NCBI GenBank assembly: GCA_020746995.1 | Contig: JAGPXD010000007.1 | Coordinates: 1,736,001 to 1,800,000 of the forward strand | DNA from: Plectosphaerella cucumerina | Taxonomy: Eukaryota > Ascomycota > Sordariomycetes > Glomerellales > Plectosphaerellaceae | DNA length: 64,000 nt | Direction of reading: 5' to 3' | Shown here: in pieces, positions 46,354 to 57,549 of the stretch | Position numbering within the stretch: the first letter of the stretch is position 1 | Layout of the letters: every line of letters begins with the position of its first letter | Translations under genes and position numbers: made by a program | The notes under the pieces: model-generated | The model's database searches: none | Told to the model about the DNA's origin: nothing | Seen by the model: only the letters and a program-made list of their open reading frames with translations

Positions 46354-47972
46354 TTAGTCGACCTCCTCAACGGTGGGGCCGTCGTCGTGGTTGCCGGGAG
46401 GGCCACCAGCGCCGGCACCGGGGAAGCCGCCGGGAGCGCCACCCGGGCCGCCGGGAGCACCGCCCTGGGCGCCGTAGAACTTCATCATGATGGGGTTGGC
46501 GACACCCTCAAGCTCCTTCTGGCGGTCCTCGTACTCCTCCTTGGTGCCCTGCTGGTTGTCATCGAGCCAGCTGACGACCTTGTCGATCTCGGCGGTGAGA
46601 GTCTCCTTGTCGCTGCCCTCAAGCTTCTCCTCGACCTTGGGGTCGCTGAGAGTGTTGCGGAGCGAGTAGGCGTACGACTCAAGGCCGTTCTTGGCAGCGA
46701 CGCGAGCGCCCTCAGCCTCATCCTCGGCCTTGTACTTCTCGGCCTCGGCGAGCATGCGCTCGACATCCTCCTTGGAGAGACGGCCCTTGTCGTTCGTGAT
46801 GACAATCTTGTTGGACTTGCCGGTGCCCTTCTCGATGGCGGACACGTTCATGATGCCGTTGGCGTCCATGTCGAAGGTAACCTCGATCTGGGGGACACCG
46901 CGGGGAGCGGGAGGGATACCGGTGAGCTCGAACTTGCCGAGCAGGTTGTTGTCCTTGGTGCGCTGACGCTCACCCTCGTACACCTGAATCAGGACACCAG
47001 GCTGGTTGTCGGAGAAGGTGGAGAAGACCTCGGACTTCTTGGTGGGGATGGTGGTGTTGCGGGGGATGAGCTTGGTCATCATGCCACCGGCAGTCTCGAT
47101 ACCGAGAGACAGGGGAGAGACGTCGAGAAGCAGGATCTCGTTGGTGGTCTTAGAGGTGGTGTCACCCGAAAGGATGGCAGCCTGAACGGCGGCACCGTAG
47201 GCGACAGCCTCGTCGGGGTTGATCGACTTGTTGGGCTCCTTGCCGTTGAAGTAGTCGGTGATGAGCTTCTGGACGCGAGGAATGCGAGTAGAGCCGCCGA
47301 CAAGGACGATCTCGTGGACCTGAGACTTGTCGATCTTGGCATCGGTCAGGACACGGTCGACGGGCTGGATGGTCGAGCGGAAGAGGTCCTGGCACAGCTC
47401 CTCGAAGCGAGCGCGGGTGATCGAGGTGTAGAAGTCGATACCCTCGAAGAGCGAGTCGATCTCGATCGAGGTCTGGGCGGAAGAGGAGAGGGTGCGCTTG
47501 GCACGCTCGCAAGCGGTGCGGAGACGGCGCAGAGCGCGGGCGTTGGAGGACAGGTCCTTCTGTTCGGGTATTAGCAATGATTCCATAGACAAGAGGGAGT
47601 GATTTTGAACGTACCTTGTGCTTGCGTTTGAACTCAGCAACGAAGTGGTTGACAAGACGGTTGTCGAAGTCCTCACCACCGAGGTGAGTGTCACCAGCAG
47701 TAGACTGTTTGGTGTTGATGTTAGTTCATGTTCCATGATCGACCGGAGAAGTGGATCGACCGCTGAAAGGCGGAAGAGTGGGTCCACGTACCTTGACCTC
47801 GAAGATGCCCTCCTCAATGGTGAGGAGAGAGACATCGAAAGTACCACCACCAAGATCGAAGATGAGGACGTTGCGCTCACCCTCGACCTTCTTGTCGAGA
47901 CCGTAAGCGATGGCAGCGGCGGTGGGCTCGTTGATGATGCGGAGGACGTTCAGGCCGGCGATGAGACCGGCA

Positions 47973-48022
<50 letters not shown>

Positions 48023-48575
48023 AACTGGGGCGATGTCAGTGACTGCGGAAGCTGGAGAAAGATGTGACAGAAAACATACCGGCGTTGTTGATGGTCTTGC
48101 CAGTGTAGGCCTCGGCGGTCTCGCGCATCTTGGTAAGGACCATGGCGGAGATCTCCTCGGGAGTGAAGACCTTGTTCTCGCCCTTGAACTCGACCTCGAT
48201 GGCGGGCTTGCCAGCCTTGTCGATGACCTTGAAGGGGAAGTGCTTCATGTCGGCCTGGACCTCGGGATCGGCGAACTTGCGGCCGATCAGGCGCTTGGCG
48301 TCGAAGACGGTGTTGTGGGGGTTCATCGCGACCTGGTTCTTCGCGGCGTCTCCGATGAGACGCTCAGAGTCGTTGAAGGCGACATAGCTGGGAGTGACAC
48401 GGTTGCCCTGGTCGTTGGCAATGATGTCGCACTTATCGTGCATGTAAATGGCACAGCACGAGTAGGTGGCTGCGGGGAAGAATTGTTAGCGTTGAGCTTG
48501 GGGGGTGCGGTGTGCGCGGGGTGGGGGGTCAAACGTACTGCCCAGGTCAATACCGACGGCGGGTCCGGTAGCCAT
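46354..48575 (-). CDS. SSA: Cytosolic heat-shock protein 70 (Ssa type)
   Basis: Five minus-strand exons (48575-48539, 48469-48080, 48024-47792, 47704-47615, 47559-46354) give 651 residues. Signatures: GIDLGTTYSC near the start (split by the first intron), IFDLGGGTFDVS, and VLVGGSTRIPRVQKLI. A Gly/Pro-rich GGFPGAGAGGPPG segment precedes the C-terminal EEVD, which binds TPR co-chaperones and marks the cytosolic/nuclear class. The chaperone uses ATP to fold and transport proteins and drives Sis1/Ydj1-dependent work. Introns cluster in the ATPase part. Codon use is strongly biased (few A-ending codons), as for a highly expressed gene. Confidence 0.97.
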
Positions 48576-50253
48576 GATGTGTGGTTGTGTGGTTGGGTAT
48601 CTGACGCTCGAAAAGAAGAAGAGTGCGTTGTGAGGTAAGGAAACGGAGGAGGAATTGGTGGGAGAGAGAGAAGAGTTGAAGTGGTGATGGAGAGGAAGAG
48701 AGCGCAAGGTTGGGTTTCTGGCGAAGGTACTTAAAACAGTGCCCTGGGAATTGACCTTGTTCGATCAGGTTCCTCGAAGTTCCAACCTACGGCAAGAGGG
48801 GCAGTAAAAGTGGGTCCTAAGGAAAATTCCAGCGGGAGAGAGCACGTTCGTGAAGGTGCGGTGCCCCGCCAACGGCCCAAGGCAGCTTCGTTGCCCCTCC
48901 ATGGAACCCACCCGTGGACCTGCGCGGCCATCAACCAGGCCCTGGGAAGCCTGCAAACGCTTCGAAATTTTTGGCCGACAGGCTGCAAGCAGTTGCATCA
49001 CGTTGGTCGGCGAGGACTCTCTATTCACTTGGGGAAGTCGCCCAGGCAACCAGTCCTGTCCCCCGCTTGCCCGCCTTCTGCAGCTTCCTGTCGTTTGCAT
49101 CCATCCCATCGACCCCGGTCAGGACCTTAGTTCCTTCACTGATAGTGAAGCTTACTGCCCAATGTCGTCACCGCCCGGACCTCCCGACCGCTCCCCTTCC
49201 CCTCAGCCCAGCCACATCCGCTGAGTGCTCTGTGCCACACCCGCCCGCAGTGACCTCAATTTTCGGGCTGTTCCCCTCTTTTTGCCTCCACATCTGACGT
49301 TGACTGGTCTCGTAGAACCCAGAAGCAACCTGGAGATCCTTCGCCTCCCCAGAAGATGCGCGGCATCGCTGCACTGGACTCTGGAGTTTCTGAAAATTCG
49401 GCCGGAACTATGGAGCTGGGTCCGGACCCCTGGGGTTGGCCTGTCATCCTTTCTTCCATCGCCAAGAGCCTTCTGGTCGTCCTGAGAACACGCCAGAATC
49501 GCCTCTCCCTTGCGGCTCCCAGAGGGCTCCACCATCCGTCCGTCGGGAGCTGGGGTGTTTGTCACGTCGGACACATCAGGACAAAGAATCAGCCGGGCAA
49601 ACCTTGGCATGTTGGTTTCAAGGAGTGTTCGTCCAAGCCGTCTCCGACAACTCCATCCCTTGAAGCCATCGATCGGAGCTGCAAGCTGTTTGGGGTGAGT
49701 TAATTGACATGCCTACCATCGGAACATTCAACTTCAGAACCAAATGTAGCTCCCCAGACCGACCCAGCCACAGGCCAGATGAGAGACCTTCAACCGATCG
49801 ATCAACACAGGCAATCGATCTGCTGATCCAGCTAGATCTCGAATCAAGTCGACATCTCTGCACCTGACAGTCGATGTGCTCAAATGTCCTCAGTCTTTCT
49901 TAGGGAAGGCACCGTGGAAGGTAAAAAGCAATGGGTTATCTTTGGCGTGGGGATCATGGGCAGAAATCCTGATGTACCCACTGCCTTCTTGGTACATAGT
50001 TCAGAAGACACAGAAATGAGACTCAAGTGCAGGCCATTTCGCGATCCATTGCATGTAGCTGCTTGATGCACAGCTCAATCGCGGTGGCGGGCACAGTGCT
50101 TCTACAGTGCCACCACCGCTGAAGCTGAGGTGTGGAGACCAGACTGACCTCACACTCACTCCCGGTCATCTTACGTCCTTCAACATTGTGGACTTACACA
50201 CCCTCGAAACTCTCGGACAACACACCTCCCTACTCCTGTGTGTCCTTGAAACC
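48576..50253. promoter_or_regulatory. 1.7-kb divergent region between HSP70 and LIN1
   Basis: Both genes start outward from here. The half near 48576 should hold heat-shock control of HSP70. Short frames inside (49225-49703) show no domain. A C/T-rich stretch lies just upstream of the HSP70 start on the minus strand. Confidence 0.45.
48832..48839. promoter_or_regulatory. Candidate heat-shock element
   Basis: GAAAATTC fits GAAnnTTC, two inverted units of the heat-shock factor site, about 257 bp upstream of the HSP70 start. A third degenerate unit set (TTCCTCGAAGTTCC) lies near 48770. Two units alone are weak evidence. Confidence 0.35.
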
Positions 50254-51648
50254 ATGGCCTCACGACACTCTGCGGCGCGGCCGAAACGAGACGGCGAGAA
50301 TTTTGCGCGGACGCACCACCACGACGATGATGGCCCTGACAGCAACAAGAAGGTGAAATTCGACGTCCGGAACCCATCAGCACTTGCGCCCGATGCTCGG
50401 GAGGACGACGTCGTGCTTGATGCCGACGTCATTGGAGGCGGCGGCGGCACCAAACGAGGTGCTGTCAATATCGATGGCTACGACAGCGACTCGGACAACG
50501 AAACCTTTGCCGCCCGGGCAGACAAGCGCCCTCAAGGCAGCAACGACATCCTGCACCAGCTGGACAACTACGACGCCAAATCCAAAGGTGGCCCAACAAA
50601 AGCGGCGGACCCAGACGATGACGACGACGACATGTTTGCCGAGGAGGATGGCCAGCCCGACAAGGGCGAGGGCGGTGCTCTTGCGGAAGGATCCTCGGCA
50701 GCACGGCGGAAAGCCAAGGAGGTTCACTTCCTGGAAGACACGGATATCGTCGGCCAGGAACTTGACAGCAAAGGCGGAGGCCAGGTGCGGCTAGACGACG
50801 AGGAGAGCAGCGACGAAGATGAAGAAGAGCGAGTACTGGCGGTGCAGGAAGAAGGCATCGACGAAGAGGTCGGACTCGGAGGTCTGAAGCGGAACGCACC
50901 AAAGCTCGAGGCCTTCAACATGAAGGACGAGCAGGAAGAGGGACGTTTTGACGCCGACGGCAACTACGTCCGAAAGGCTGCCGATCCGGACTCGGTTCAC
51001 GACAAGTGGCTCGATGGCCTCAGCAAAAAGGACATGAAAAAAGCCGCCGAGGCACACGAAAAGCGGGAGCTCGAAGCACGACGGCAGCGGATGGAGGACG
51101 ACAATCTTCTCACGACAGATCTGCTCAAGACGCTCATACTGTGCTTGGAAAAGGGCGAGACTTCTTTGGAGGCCCTGGCACGACTCGGAAAAGGCATACC
51201 GAAACCCAAAAAGGTCCCCAAGTGGAAGCTCAAGAAGCAGAACAAGGGCGCCGAGGGCATGGACGTCGACGAGGCAGAGAAAGCCGCCGACCCCGAGCTG
51301 ACGCGGAAAAAAGAGGCCATCGCTGCCATCACCGACGCGGCCGACAAGCTTCTGGGCAGAGAACACCTCGAGATCTACGACGAAGAACGAGAGCTCCTGA
51401 TACGAAAGTGGCAGCGGGAGACGGGCGAGGACTGGACAGAGCCGTCGCGGCAGGATGCTGACGACAAGGCCACAACCACTCACTGGGAGTTCCGGTGGAC
51501 GGACGGACGGGACAATGCCGATAAGCAAGGACCCTATGACGGTGCCACGATGAAGGCATGGCAGGATGCGGGCTACTTTGGGGAGGGTGTTGAGTTTCGG
51601 CCGGCCGACACGGACAGCGAGTGGACACGGGTCGCGGATTTTGTCTAG
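50254..51648 (+). CDS. LIN1: GYF-domain protein Lin1 / CD2BP2 homologue
   Basis: Single exon, 464 residues. The N-terminal 240 residues are acidic and disordered. The CD2BP2-type segment follows (KLEAFNMKDEQEEGRFDADG and YVRKAADPDSVHDKWLDGL), then a coiled-coil region, a basic patch (KPKKVPKWKLKKQNK) and the C-terminal GYF domain: HWEFRW, GPYDGATMKAWQDAGYFG. GYF domains bind Pro-rich ligands. The human homologue is part of the U5 snRNP, and yeast Lin1 links splicing and cohesin factors; so a splicing role is inferred. The start has a Kozak-like ACCATGG context. Upstream in-frame codons from 50107 look like leader. Confidence 0.9.
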   Translation: MASRHSAARPKRDGENFARTHHHDDDGPDSNKKVKFDVRNPSALAPDAREDDVVLDADVIGGGGGTKRGAVNIDGYDSDSDNETFAARADKRPQGSNDILHQLDNYDAKSKGGPTKAADPDDDDDDMFAEEDGQPDKGEGGALAEGSSAARRKAKEVHFLEDTDIVGQELDSKGGGQVRLDDEESSDEDEEERVLAVQEEGIDEEVGLGGLKRNAPKLEAFNMKDEQEEGRFDADGNYVRKAADPDSVHDKWLDGLSKKDMKKAAEAHEKRELEARRQRMEDDNLLTTDLLKTLILCLEKGETSLEALARLGKGIPKPKKVPKWKLKKQNKGAEGMDVDEAEKAADPELTRKKEAIAAITDAADKLLGREHLEIYDEERELLIRKWQRETGEDWTEPSRQDADDKATTTHWEFRWTDGRDNADKQGPYDGATMKAWQDAGYFGEGVEFRPADTDSEWTRVADFV

Positions 51649-52093
51649 CAAGAGACAACGTCACTGTGATGGTGTCGAACAATCTGCGAGCCCAGTTTTT
51701 CCAACCTGCGAAATGATTCTTCCCGTCAAAAGTGAATCATAAAGCACTTCAGCATGAAGCACCACTTCAGTGAAGCTCTCCCTCATCACTTTGATGCCTT
51801 CGCGACGCGAGGGTGGCTTACTAAGAGCGTCCAAATCAGGGCAAGCGGGGGATTCACCAGCCACAAGGGCGACCTCAGCTACCACACCTTTGTTTCGTCA
51901 TACTCCAGTTGCCTTTGGCCTGAAGCTCCGAACGTCCCTCGAACTCGAAGCTTCGTGAGCCGTCCTTCTACAACCCTCCTCAAGTAATTCCGCCTACGCT
52001 TCGACTCAACCACTCCTTCCCAGCAGCAGGTTCGACAGCTATTCCCGACCTTCAAACTCTCGGCTACTGAACACCAACACCCACCACCACGAT
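51649..52093. promoter_or_regulatory. Spacer between LIN1 and UFD1
   Basis: 445 bp. It should hold the 3' end of LIN1 and the promoter and short leader of UFD1. No motif was recognised. Confidence 0.45.
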
Positions 52094-53351
52094 ATGGTAC
52101 GGTCGCACCCCGCCTCACCTCCCAAACGACCTTACTAACCCAGCTCCTCCAGTTCCGCTTCGACCCCAACGAGGCAGACATGTACCAGTTCGCCCGCGGC
52201 GGGCGCCGCCCGATCGTCCAGCGATTCGACGAATACTACCGATGCTACCCCATGGCCATGGCCCCCGGCCCTGAACGCCCAACCCTCAACTACGGCTCCA
52301 AGATCTTCCTGCCGCCCTCGGCGCTCGACAAGGTCTCCAGGCTCCACGTCCAGTGGCCCCTTATCATGGAGCTCGTCAACGGAGAGAAGGGCAAGCACTC
52401 GCACGCGGGAGTGCTCGAGTTCGTCGCCGAGGAAGGAAAGGCCTACCTTCCGCACTGGGTATGTTTCGGTTTCGAAGCTCTGCCGACGTGTTCGCTAACA
52501 ACCCGAAGATGATGCAGACTCTCGGCCTCGACGTAGGCGACCTGATCCAGGTCAAGACCACGACACTGGAGCTGGCCCGCCAGGTCAAGCTGCAGCCCCA
52601 ATCCACCAACTTCCTCGACATTAGCGATCCCAAGGCCGTGCTGGAAAAGGCATTCAGGAACTTCGCCACTCTCACCAAGGGTGACGTTTTCAACTTTGAG
52701 TACAACGATGAGGTCTACGATGTTGCGGTTCTTGAGGTCAAGCCCGAGACGGAGAAGATGGGTGTCAGTATGATCGAGACAGATGTCGAGGTCGACTTCG
52801 CCCCTCCTGTAGGCTACGTCGAGCCAGAGCGCCAGCCCCGCGGCAGCGGCACCAGCACCCCGAGCGTTCGCGGTGGCCTGCCAGCCGGCGGCCTCCTACA
52901 CAACCAGGGCACCATGGCCCAGTCCATCAACTACAGCGCCATCGCCCCTTCAGCGACCGCGGCGACTGCCTCCAACTTCTACGGCGAGGGCCAACGACTC
53001 AAGCCGGCAAAGGGAAGCAAGACGTCCACGCCCCAGGCGGCTACCCCCATCGGCGGCGCCTCTGCGAACCCGCCCCCTTCGCTTCCCCTGCCTCGCCGGA
53101 CCGCGGGCCCGATGCCCCTCCGCCTCCCGCCCAACAAGCTCTTCTTCGGCTACGAGATCAAGCCCGTCAAGACCAAGGAGGACAAGGAGCGCGAGAAGGA
53201 ATCCGCCGAGCGGCCACACTTTGCCGGACAGGGCCAAACCCTCCGCGGCGGTGCCGTGAAGCGCAAGGGCGACGGCGACGAAAAGGCCAAGTCCCCTGAG
53301 AAGAAGGGCCCGAGCGAGGGACGACGGCTGGATGGCCGTGATGCGAAGTAA
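52094..53351 (+). CDS. UFD1: Ubiquitin fusion degradation protein Ufd1 (Cdc48/p97 cofactor)
   Basis: Proposed exons 52094-52096, 52153-52458 and 52509-53351 give 383 residues. The first coding exon is only the ATG, joined over a 56-bp intron with a perfect TACTAAC branch site (near 52130) to a frame reading FRFDPNEAD before the conserved part. If this is wrong, the next ATG at 52180 (MYQFARGG) still gives the whole domain. Ufd1 landmarks: QRFDEYYRCYPMAM, NYGSKIFLPPSALDKVSRL, MMQTLGLDVGDLIQ (directly after intron 2), TNFLDISDPKAVLEKAFRNF, GDVFNFEYNDEVYDVAV. The C-terminus is disordered with a FFGYEIKPVK motif. With Npl4 and Cdc48, Ufd1 extracts ubiquitinated proteins, including ERAD clients. 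Confidence 0.92.
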
Positions 53352-53635
53352 GCTTCGGGAGAAGGATGACAAGGAAAGATATCATTGCTTTGGCGTTTTT
53401 GAGGCGGCCACGGGGCCATATGGATCATACACCGGCGTTGGGGGGTGCGCTCACGCAGCGATTGTTGCCACATAGGCGGGCAGGTAGTTAGTTAGCTGGA
53501 CGTCCCGCAAATCACTAGGCTTGCTAGGTATGGAAATGATTCGATTATTTGATTATTCGCGATGCTATCGTCTGGAGGGGGGAGCATATCTCTATCTACC
53601 CACGGATACCTCTGAAGTCCCTGAAGTCCCTGAAA

Positions 53636-54212
53636 TCCCTCTTGATAGTCCCGCGATGCCCATATTCGAAGTATTGTCGCTCAAGTTGCCGTCCGCTGTG
53701 CTTGTGGTCAAATGCCCAAGCTGAAGTGAAGATGTATTTTTTTGGTTTGGTTTTCTGAGTTTTTGGAATGCCCAGCGGGCTTGAAGATCGGCCTCCTTTG
53801 TGATGAAGATATTGCCGCTCTCTGTGCTCGTGGTCGCGCTCAAGGTCTAAGCTGAAGTGGAGATGTGTTTTTGGGGGAAGTTTTGGAACGCCCAGCGGGC
53901 TTGAAGATCGACCTCCTTCGTGAGGAAGATCCTGTCGCCCTCTGTGCTCGTGCTCGCGCTCAAGGTCCAAGCTGAGGTCAGTTTTTTTTTTTTTTTTTGA
54001 TGAGTTTTTAAAATGCTCAGCGGGTTTGAAGATCGACCTCCTCAGTGATGAAGATCCTGTCATCCTCTGTGGTCGTGCTCAAAGGCCCAAGCTGAAATGA
54101 AGATGTGTGTTTTTTTTTGTAAGTTTTTTTGGGGGGATGGTCAGCGGGCTTGAAGATCGACCTCGATTGTGATAGAGATATTGGTTTGTAGATGATATAG
54201 CTGCGGCAAGGT
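53636..54212. repeat. Tandem repeat of about 120-125 bp, four to five degenerate copies
   Basis: The boundary word CGGGCTTGAAGATCG recurs at 53776, 53896, 54021 (CGGGTTTG) and 54145, giving periods of 120, 125 and 124 bp, with a degenerate first copy from about 53636 and a partial last copy. Each unit carries GATGAAGAT, CTCTGTGCTCGTG, CAAGCTGAAGT and a T-rich run, one of which is a run of about 20 T. On the minus strand a frame is open across four units but it is low in complexity and is not called a gene. It lies at the 3' side of the Myb-like gene. Confidence 0.8.
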
Positions 54213-54228
54213 CGAAGATTGCAGCAAA

Positions 54229-56292
54229 TCAGAGGATCACGAAGGGACTGGGAAGCGGATTAGCATGCTGTCGGTTTTTGGAGACCATGATGGTGACATA
54301 CCTTCCGGCACTGCTGCCAGGAACCAAATCAGCGACAGGGGCATCAAGACGAGCACTGTCGTTGTCCGGCTGGGCACTGTTGAAAGTCTGTGACTCAGTA
54401 GATGACTGGGGCTGAATATCAGATTGAAGCTGGATGTCAGATTGAGTTTGAATATCAGACTGAATGGCCATGAAGGCTTGAGTCTGCATGAATGGCTGAG
54501 TATCCATGGGCGCCAGAGGAGCCACTTGAGTTCCCATGGGTGCAACAGTAGCCGGTTGAACGTCCATAGGTGCCATAGGAGCCGGCTGAGGTCCCGTGGG
54601 GGCAAGAAGCTGCATGTAGGACTGAGAATCAGTGGCAGTCTGCTGTTCGGATCCAGGCTCAGTCTTGATGGCGCCATCGCAGACGACCGTAGCGTCAGAG
54701 GCGAGCTGTTGATCATGAATCTCTTGGCTGGAGCCATAGATGGGACCCATGTCGAACATGGAGTCCATGCCAAGTGGATAGTGGCTGGGCTGAGGCATGT
54801 TGTTCATGTCGGGCTGCATGTATCCGTGCTGCTGCATTCCAAAGTTGAAGTTGTTACCACCCATGGGCTGAGCGTAGTGACCCAGCATGTCGAAACCGTG
54901 GCCGAAGCCGTAGTTGGACGGCGGCATCTGGTAGTGGAAGTTTGATGGCTGGGGAAGTTGGAGGGGAGGCTCCCTGAGAAGGGTTTGGAAAGGTGGGAGA
55001 GAGATCTGGTTGGCGGGGGCCTGGTAGTTCATAGTAGTATCGAATCCCTGAGTACGGCCGAAGGCGTCAGGGGCAGGAGTAATCCGAGTCGAGGGGACAG
55101 CCGTCATGCTACCAGTACGGTTGTAGGGGGAGGCGTTAGTGGCCTGGGCACTGTTAACCTGTGTGTTGGGCATAACCGCGCCGGGGAAGAGAGGGATATC
55201 GTTAAAGTCGATCGTCATCTGACCGGTGGAGGGAGTGGCGGGTGGGTAAAGGGGAGGCGGCTGTCTCGGAGTTCCAGCTTCCTCCTTCTTGACGACAACC
55301 TTCGGGTCCTTCTTCGGCTGCTGCTTGGCGCTCAGGGCGGCCAGCTTCGCTGCTCGAGCAGCTTCCCTCTTGAGTCGAGCGGCTTGTTTCTCGGCTCTGA
55401 CCTTCTCCATCTCCTCCTTGGAGCGGCGAGGAGCACGGCGCTTCTTGGGGGGCTCCTCGGAGACTTTGTTTCCCTCCTCGAGCCTGAAACGGTTACACTG
55501 GCGGAGGAACTCGATGTCGCCGGGGCTGGGTTGGGCGGAGCCAGACTTCTCACTTGCGCCGGTACTGGGGCGAGGCTGCATCAGGAACTTCTTGCTATCC
55601 TCGCCAAGATCTTCAGCATCGTCCGCATCAGCCGCTGCAGTTCCAAACAAGCGGTGTTCGAGATTGCGGGTGGCATGTCCGGGATCTCCTTGGGCAGCTG
55701 TGCCTTGAGCTGAGTTATCGTCAGCGGGACTGTTGCTACCTGCGCTGTTGGCCAAGTTACGAGCTGCGAGAGCCTCGGCGATCCTCTGGTTCTGCTTGGC
55801 TCTGGCAACAGCCTGGATGCGACCACGCTTTCTGGCCGGGGTGTTGTTGGCAGTGTCAGGGTCGACAAAGTCAGTCAGGGTGCCAGGGCCCTTTCGCTCT
55901 CTCCATTCTTTCATGATTGTCTTGGACCATCGCTGGCTGTAAAGGTGGCACACGTTAGCTTGGTACTATTCCAAGTGAAGTGCCAGGGGCATTAGCTTGA
56001 CTTACTCCAGAGCCGACCTTGAGAACTTGTAGCCCCGGTCATCCATAATCAACTTGACCCTTGGCCAGTTGATGGTCGGATAGTTGTTGTTCTCCGATGT
56101 GAGACAAGCCATGATCAAATCTCGCTCGGCTTCGGCATCCCATCGGTTCAGGGCACGACCCTGAGGCAAGCGATCAAAGAAGATGCTTTCGATGGCCGTG
56201 AGGCCAGGGATCTGGTTCGGACCCGTGGTGGTCTTTGCCTCATTGGCCTCGACCTTGGCCTTGGTCTCCGTGAACTCTCGCTTGGGGGGCAT
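54229..56292 (-). CDS. Myb/SANT-like domain protein with Gln/Met-rich C-terminus
   Basis: Minus-strand exons 56292-56006, 55936-54302 and 54247-54229 give 646 residues. The domain near 44-105 has NRWDAEAERDLIMAC, TINWPRVKLIMDDRGYKFSRSAL, then after the phase-2 intron DQRWSKTIMKEW. It is the same helical module as in the genes at 59115, 60151, 60703 and 61482. A basic coiled coil follows (KKRRAPRRSKEEMEKVR), then a Pro/Gln/Met-rich region ending with short repeats of Ser-Asp-Ile-Gln. This fits a DNA-binding regulator with an activation-like tail; no target is known. The final intron of 54 bp is a multiple of three and stop-free, so retention would add 18 residues (664 total). An AG acceptor just upstream of the ATG suggests a leader intron. 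Confidence 0.78.
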
Positions 56293-57110
56293 CTCGACAG
56301 ATGGCAGCGTGTCTCGGTCCAAGTCTTGTCTGAGATGTGTGTTAGCGATGGTTCATTTTGTCCAAGATCAGAAAGTCGAGGCGCTTTATAGGGCAGTCTA
56401 GCAGGCAACGGCAGGACCAGAGTTGCTCAGGGGTAATCTGTAGAGAGCAAGTCCGGACTTGCTCAGGGTTAATGCGTAGAAGCAGCAGGGCAGGAGTGCT
56501 CAGGGGAAGTCTGAAGACAGCAAGTCCGGTCTTGCTCAGGGGTAGTCTGTATAGAGCAGGGCCGGACTTTCTCAGGGGCACTCTGCAGACAGCAAGCCCG
56601 GCCTTTCTCAGGGGCACTCTGCAGACAGCAAGCCCGGCCTTTCTCAGGGGCAATCTGTAGACAGCAAGTCCGGCCTTTTTCAGGGGTAATCTGTTGACAG
56701 CAATTCCGGACTTGCTCAAGGGCACTCCAGTCTGCACACAACTGGTCCGGTCTTGCTCAGGGGTAATCTGCACTGGCAGAGAGCAGGTCCGGAGTTGCTC
56801 AGGGGTAGTCTGCAGACAGCAGGTCCGGTCTTGCTCAGGAGCCGTCCTTGTCGAACGTCAGGGCTGGACTTGTTCAGGGGTAATCTGCACTGGCAGTGAG
56901 TGCGTCCGGGCTTGCTCAAGGGCAGTCTGCACTGGCAGAGAGCGGGCCCAAACTTGCTCATGAGAAGCCTTTGACGGCAACCCGGAGTGGCTCAGGGGTG
57001 ATCGTGAATGGCAAGTTCGGACTTTCTCAGGGGTTGTCTGTGACGATGGGACCAGGCTGCTTGGGGGCTGTCTGTGACGGTATGTCCACTCTGGCGGGAT
57101 GTCTGTGCTG
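56293..57110. repeat. 36-bp minisatellite with palindromic core
   Basis: About 17 units lie upstream of the Myb-like gene. The word CTCAGGGG or a one-base variant recurs at 56426, 56462, 56499, 56535, 56571, 56607, 56643, 56679 and 56715, so the period is 36 bp. Later units, to about 57026, are 34-42 bp. Each holds AGCAAGTCCGG(A/C/T)CTTGCT or a variant; the copy at 56446-56463 is an 18-bp perfect palindrome. Because 36 is twelve codons, both strands keep long repeating frames, which I regard as a by-product. Repeat units start near 56411; 56293-56410 contains a probable leader-intron acceptor. Confidence 0.85.
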
Positions 57111-57549
57111 ACAAGTCCATGGCTGTCCTTGACATGTACGTAGCCGCTCGAGATATACCTGGGAATAGCAGGGCCGGTCTTGCTTGGATGAAAGCATGTG
57201 CGTGCGTGATCAAAGCCCTGCATGCTCTTTGGGACGAAATATCGACAGGTTGCAAGAATGTGATGGTGCGACGTGAATCCACAGGGGGTTTGTTGAAGAC
57301 AAAATGTCCACTGCGCACTGACACGAGAGTCTCGTTCTCACCTGGTATCAACACCTCGTCCTCGATTCAAGTAGGTCGATGCCTAAACAAACCGCCATGT
57401 CAGTCATTGTGCACACACTGGTTTCCAAATCCAAGTCAACGCTCAAGACACTCAAGCGTGCGCGCGCCTCGCGTCGTGCTGAAGAGCCGTGCTACCGCCT
57501 GAGTGACTTGGTGGGTTGATTAGTGAAAGGAGAAACGTACTCTTGCGTG

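Noticed and set aside
46249..47574. 441-codon open frame on the plus strand
   Set aside because: Antisense to HSP70, explained by codon bias of that gene.
53596..54063. 155-codon minus-strand frame with repeated Glu/His/Arg segments
   Set aside because: It follows the 120-bp tandem repeat and contains homopolymer-derived Lys runs; no sign of a real protein.
56358..56963. Repeat-encoded proteins on both strands of the minisatellite
   Set aside because: A 36-bp period keeps any stop-free unit open in every copy, so long frames are expected without selection.
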